Position numbers and translations under genes: made by a program
The notes under the pieces: generated by a model
The model's database searches: none
What the model was told of the DNA's origin: nothing
The model's input: only the letters and a program-made list of their open reading frames with translations
In this document: positions 61,335 through 64,000 of the stretch, one piece after another
Layout: every line of letters starts with the position of its first letter
Position numbering within the stretch: the first letter of the stretch is position 1
Origin: Streptomyces sp. H27-H1
GTDB taxonomy: Bacteria > Actinomycetota > Actinomycetes > Streptomycetales > Streptomycetaceae
Length of the DNA stretch: 64,000 nucleotides
NCBI RefSeq assembly: GCF_026627445.1
Contig: NZ_JAPNLJ010000009.1
Span: 62,001 to 126,000 of the forward strand
Reading direction: 5' to 3'

Positions 61335-61381
61335 TCATGAGAGCGGAGAGCCCGGGGCCCGCGGACCGCAGACGCCAAAGG

Positions 61382-61417
61382 GCGGCTGGAGCATCGAGTA
61401 ACCGATGCGCCAGCCGC
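61382..61417. terminator. Terminator between methyltransferase and nuclease-like genes
   Basis: GCGGCTGG 61382-61389 pairs with CCAGCCGC 61410-61417 and GCATCG 61391-61396 with CGATGC 61403-61408, with one mismatch between the two parts. Confidence 0.8.
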
Positions 61418-61430
61418 TCTTCTGTTTGCG

Positions 61431-62366
61431 TCAAGCCGCTTCGAACGCCCGTCGGATCAACGGCGCCGCCTTCTCCAGGTCGGCCGCCGAGGCGAGGCGT
61501 ACCTCCAGGTCCCCGGTCCCGAGGTGCCCGATGCCGCGCATGTCCCGGGTGAAGCCGTCCTCCAGCGTGACGGTGTCCGGGTCGAGTCTGAGGTAGACCA
61601 GGATCGCTTCGTGCTTCGGACGGAAGATCACCGACGCGACGTTCACCAGCCGTCGGTAAGCGATGTAGTGCCTGAGAGGGGCCACCTCGACCTCGCCCCA
61701 CGCCGTGAGTGCGTCGTCCAGCTCCGCGTACAGGTCCCGCAAGCACCCCGGGACGAGACCAGAGCCCGTCGGCGGGGAAGTTACAGGGGCAGTCGGCACG
61801 CTGATGGTCGCCGTGTCCCGCTCCCGGCGCCGCCGAGACGAAGCAGCGTTCGTCGAACCGGGCGACGAGTCCACGAGCAGTAGGCTCAGGAGGTCGCCGT
61901 CGAAGATGCGGTAGCGCACCAGGTCGATCCGCTCGGGCAGCCTCTGCACGGCCACGCGGTCGTGGTGGGAGAAGCTGGCCGCGATGCAGACCATCCGCGG
62001 GCGGCGCCAGTCGATGCTCTCGGCGGCCTCCGCGCCGAGCACCTTCCGGACGAGCGCCTCGACCTCGTGGTGAGCGGAGTCCAGCCAGGACATGTATGAG
62101 ACGGCCTGCGACAGGGCCCCGCTGTCGGAGCCCTTCTTGTACTCGATCACCACCGGGCTGCCGTTCTCGTCCAGCCCAAGGGTGTCGATCCGGCCCCGGT
62201 GCCACGGACCGGTCGGGTACTCCGACGCCAGGAACCGGATGCCGAGCATCGCCTCCAGGCCGGCCTCGACCCGCCGCTGCAGTTCCACCTCCAGCGCCAC
62301 AGTCGAACCCCGCAGCTCGACGTCCTGGCCATCTGCATCCAGCCGGAACAGCTTCAGGTCGGTCAC
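61431..62366 (-). CDS. DUF5655/DUF91-like PD-(D/E)XK protein
   Basis: 311 residues from GTG 62366. The nuclease-like core is Asp61 (HRGRIDTLGLDENG) with Glu75-x-Lys77 (VVIEYKKGSD), as in NucS/DUF91 endonucleases. The C-terminal 110 residues (YAELDDALTAWGEVEVAPLR, KHEAILVYLRLDPDTVTLED) match DUF5655. It may be the cutting partner of the methyltransferase at 60588. The Shine-Dalgarno is inside a hairpin (62376-62398), so expression is probably held low. Confidence 0.82.
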   Translation of the reverse strand: MTDLKLFRLDADGQDVELRGSTVALEVELQRRVEAGLEAMLGIRFLASEYPTGPWHRGRIDTLGLDENGSPVVIEYKKGSDSGALSQAVSYMSWLDSAHHEVEALVRKVLGAEAAESIDWRRPRMVCIAASFSHHDRVAVQRLPERIDLVRYRIFDGDLLSLLLVDSSPGSTNAASSRRRRERDTATISVPTAPVTSPPTGSGLVPGCLRDLYAELDDALTAWGEVEVAPLRHYIAYRRLVNVASVIFRPKHEAILVYLRLDPDTVTLEDGFTRDMRGIGHLGTGDLEVRLASAADLEKAAPLIRRAFEAA

Positions 62367-62375
62367 CAGCGTCCC

Positions 62376-62398
62376 CCTCCTGTAATCACTACAGGAGG
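62376..62398 (-). promoter_or_regulatory. Hairpin covering the Shine-Dalgarno of the nuclease-like gene
   Basis: Perfect 9-bp inverted repeat CCTCCTGTA-atcac-TACAGGAGG. On the transcribed strand its 3' arm is AGGAGG, directly before GTG 62366. It can act as an operator or an mRNA hairpin that blocks ribosome binding. Confidence 0.7.
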
Positions 62399-62596
62399 AT
62401 CAATCGATACCGGTACCGCACTATTCCGGCCGGAGGAACGCTGGAGACCGTACCGGCTCGAGGACGAAGGAGTGGTCGGGCGGCACGCACCGTTCAGGGG
62501 ACGGCTCGCCGGTGTCGGGGTTGATCCATCACGGTAGTAGGGCCGACAGCAGAGGCGCGGTTGCAATGAAGTCTTCAGTCTGGTTCTTATGGAGTC

Positions 62597-63856
62597 ATGA
62601 CCGCGCCCCTTCGAAGGATCGAGCCGAGCCGCCTGGCGGCCCGGCGCGAAGAGTTGGGGCTGACACGAGCGGAGCTGGCAGCTCGGGCTGGGGTGTCGGA
62701 AAGGATGATCTTCTTCTACGAGGAGGGCCGGCACTCGCCCACTCCGGCCCGGTTGGACCAGCTGGCCAAGGCTTTGGGGTGCGACTCTGGAGAGCTCACC
62801 GGAGCTCCGCGCGGTGCGGAAACGCTGATCGATCTTCGTTATGCCGCTGGACTGCCCGTCGACCGAGTCGCTGAACTGCTGCGAGCATCGTCCGCCGGAC
62901 GTGAGTTGTGCGTGTCCGCGGCCAAGGTGGCGGCTCTGGAGAGCGGTCGCCAGGTGCGTGGCCGGGGGTGGAAGGACACCCAGACGACCGGCAGGTTGCT
63001 CGCTCCTCTTGCGAAAGTCTACGGCGTGCCCGTGCGTATGGTCCTGGACGCCTGGATGCGTACACGTGCAAGTGAGCCGGCGCCGCAGATCCCGGGCAAG
63101 CGGCAGCAGGACCCCTCGCAGGCCGCACTGAAGACCTGGGAGTTGTTGAACGAACGGCAACGCATCTACCTGGGAGAAATCATGCGGGATGACCGTATGA
63201 CGGCGACCGAGATGTGGATGCGACGGATGCAGCGTCTGCCAGTGCCCCGAGCGGCCGAGTGGCGCAAGCTGCCGTTGACCCTCAAGGCCGCACCGTCACT
63301 GGTGGGCTATACACGCCTGCAGGAACGCCTTCGGCGTGGCGGAGTGCACGATCCTGGCGCTGGTCAGACCGTGCATGCACTTGAGCGGCGCGGGCTGCTG
63401 ACCATTACGGAGGACGCCGTCGAGCATCCCGGCGTTGGTTATGTGGACCGGGTGTTGGTGGAGATTACCCGCCGGGGCCGAGCAGCCGCCCGCGCCGGGC
63501 TGGGCGAGCCTCGTGAACCCGACCACGCAGTGCATCTGCTGTCGGAGTGGCTGTGGGGCGTATTGGCACGGGTTGCGGCGGCGGAGCCGACCGGGTTGGA
63601 GGACGACCGGTTGGCGGGCCGGTCCCTCTTCTTCATCGGCGTGGGCTACAAGGGGAAAGCGGGCGGTCAGCCGAGCCGGGGCTTCGTCGAATCCGTTCCG
63701 GTGATGGCGGCAGGGGGCACGCACGTTGCCGAGTACCGATGGCGATTGACCAGGCTCGGTAAGCGGCATATCGCGGAGTATCTCGATCTCTACCGGGAGC
63801 TCTATCCGCAGGTCAATACCACAGGGCTCGGCCTTTTTCCGGTCGACTCACTCTAG
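62597..63856 (+). CDS. XRE-family regulator, large
   Basis: 419 residues from ATG 62597. The helix-turn-helix is LGLTRAELAARAGVSERMIF; a second helical region (LRASSAGRELCVSAAKVAAL) has another HTH-like look. The C-terminal half (YLGEIMRDDRMTATEMWMRR, SEWLWGVLARVAAAEPTGLE) contains winged-helix-like parts. It is divergent from the nuclease-like gene and could control it through the repeat at 62376. Such large regulators sit at the ends of Streptomyces plasmids and islands. Confidence 0.82.
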   Translation: MTAPLRRIEPSRLAARREELGLTRAELAARAGVSERMIFFYEEGRHSPTPARLDQLAKALGCDSGELTGAPRGAETLIDLRYAAGLPVDRVAELLRASSAGRELCVSAAKVAALESGRQVRGRGWKDTQTTGRLLAPLAKVYGVPVRMVLDAWMRTRASEPAPQIPGKRQQDPSQAALKTWELLNERQRIYLGEIMRDDRMTATEMWMRRMQRLPVPRAAEWRKLPLTLKAAPSLVGYTRLQERLRRGGVHDPGAGQTVHALERRGLLTITEDAVEHPGVGYVDRVLVEITRRGRAAARAGLGEPREPDHAVHLLSEWLWGVLARVAAAEPTGLEDDRLAGRSLFFIGVGYKGKAGGQPSRGFVESVPVMAAGGTHVAEYRWRLTRLGKRHIAEYLDLYRELYPQVNTTGLGLFPVDSL

Positions 63857-63916
63857 AAGCTGGTATTCCCTCCATCTCGGGGTGATTGTCAGTGCTACGG
63901 TCTACGCTGCGGATTT

Positions 63917-64000
63917 GTGACGAGCCCCACGCACGACGATGCTCAGACACTTGACGAAACCAGGGTCCGCTACCTGGTCACCCGGGCCGCCCTGCGGGCG
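63917..64000 (+). CDS. Start of an unidentified gene (partial)
   Basis: GTG 63917 opens a frame to the window end (VTSPTHDDAQTLDETRVRYL then VTRAALRA). Too short to assign. The 60 bases before it hold no clear gene. Confidence 0.45.
   Translation, partial: MTSPTHDDAQTLDETRVRYLVTRAALRA

Noticed and set aside
1..64000. CRISPR array
   Set aside because: No regularly spaced direct repeats with unique spacers; the repeats in the SpdB-like gene are short and irregular and lie inside a frame.

Overview
The window reads as Streptomyces or a close relative. It is very GC-rich, uses many GTG starts and ATGA/GTGA gene overlaps, and carries actinomycete families: WhiB, DUF317, DUF4913, a DUF2637/SpdB-like protein, a SCO6880-family protein, and regulators with a helix-turn-helix plus TPR-like region. 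It is an accessory region (conjugative plasmid or plasmid-like element, with flanks), not core chromosome. I saw no integrase, att repeats, tRNA gene, rRNA or CRISPR array.

Left flank (1-16.6 kb). A partial HAD phosphatase, a Nudix hydrolase and a decayed regulator come first. Next is an extra archaeal-type aspartyl-tRNA synthetase preceded by a well-formed T-box riboswitch, with candidate specifier GAC and a T-box bulge matching a G discriminator base. Convergent to it is a compact operon of two short proteins, a third small protein, two radical SAM/SPASM-like enzymes and an Fe(II)-oxygenase-like JmjC/cupin protein. A divergent regulator, a sugar-epimerase-like protein and an extra tyrosyl-tRNA synthetase follow. 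I infer a small natural-product or peptide-modification locus with dedicated synthetases. The flank ends in an FMN-type oxidase, an ImmA/IrrE protease, a membrane protein, an amidohydrolase and an XRE regulator.

Conjugative element (about 17-60 kb). The right-facing part (17-24 kb) has a replication-initiation-like protein, a DnaC-like ATPase, WhiB, the SpdB-like protein, MobC with a candidate oriT hairpin cluster, and a VirD2-type relaxase. The left-facing part (24-60 kb) is a long series of accessory genes plus a type IV secretion apparatus: NlpC/P60 lytic enzyme, pilin-like VirB2, VirB8-like, VirB6/TrbL-like, SCO6880-family, VirB4-like ATPase and VirD4/TraG-like coupling protein. About ten accessory proteins end in the same short motif (AALxRS or QAARSRS type) followed by a Pro/Ala/Ser tail with a basic end, a possible shared sorting or secretion tag. 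A cytosine methyltransferase gene and the coupling-protein gene each look split by a +1 frameshift at an A-run.

Defence island (38.3-49.1 kb). It sits between the coupling-protein gene and the rest of the left-facing secretion genes. It holds a MORC/MutL-like GHKL ATPase, a Z1-domain ATPase, a PD-(D/E)XK protein (DUF4420), an AIPR protein, a tiny AbrB-like regulator, a Vsr nickase, an unknown 209-residue protein and a C5 methyltransferase. The methyltransferase carries a C-terminal endonuclease-III-like [4Fe-4S] cysteine signature. This is a MORC-type restriction-modification system with a possible repair-enzyme fusion.

Right flank (60.6-64 kb). An N4/N6-type DNA methyltransferase converges on a DUF91-like nuclease gene whose Shine-Dalgarno lies in a perfect hairpin. 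A divergent XRE regulator and the first codons of another gene end the window.
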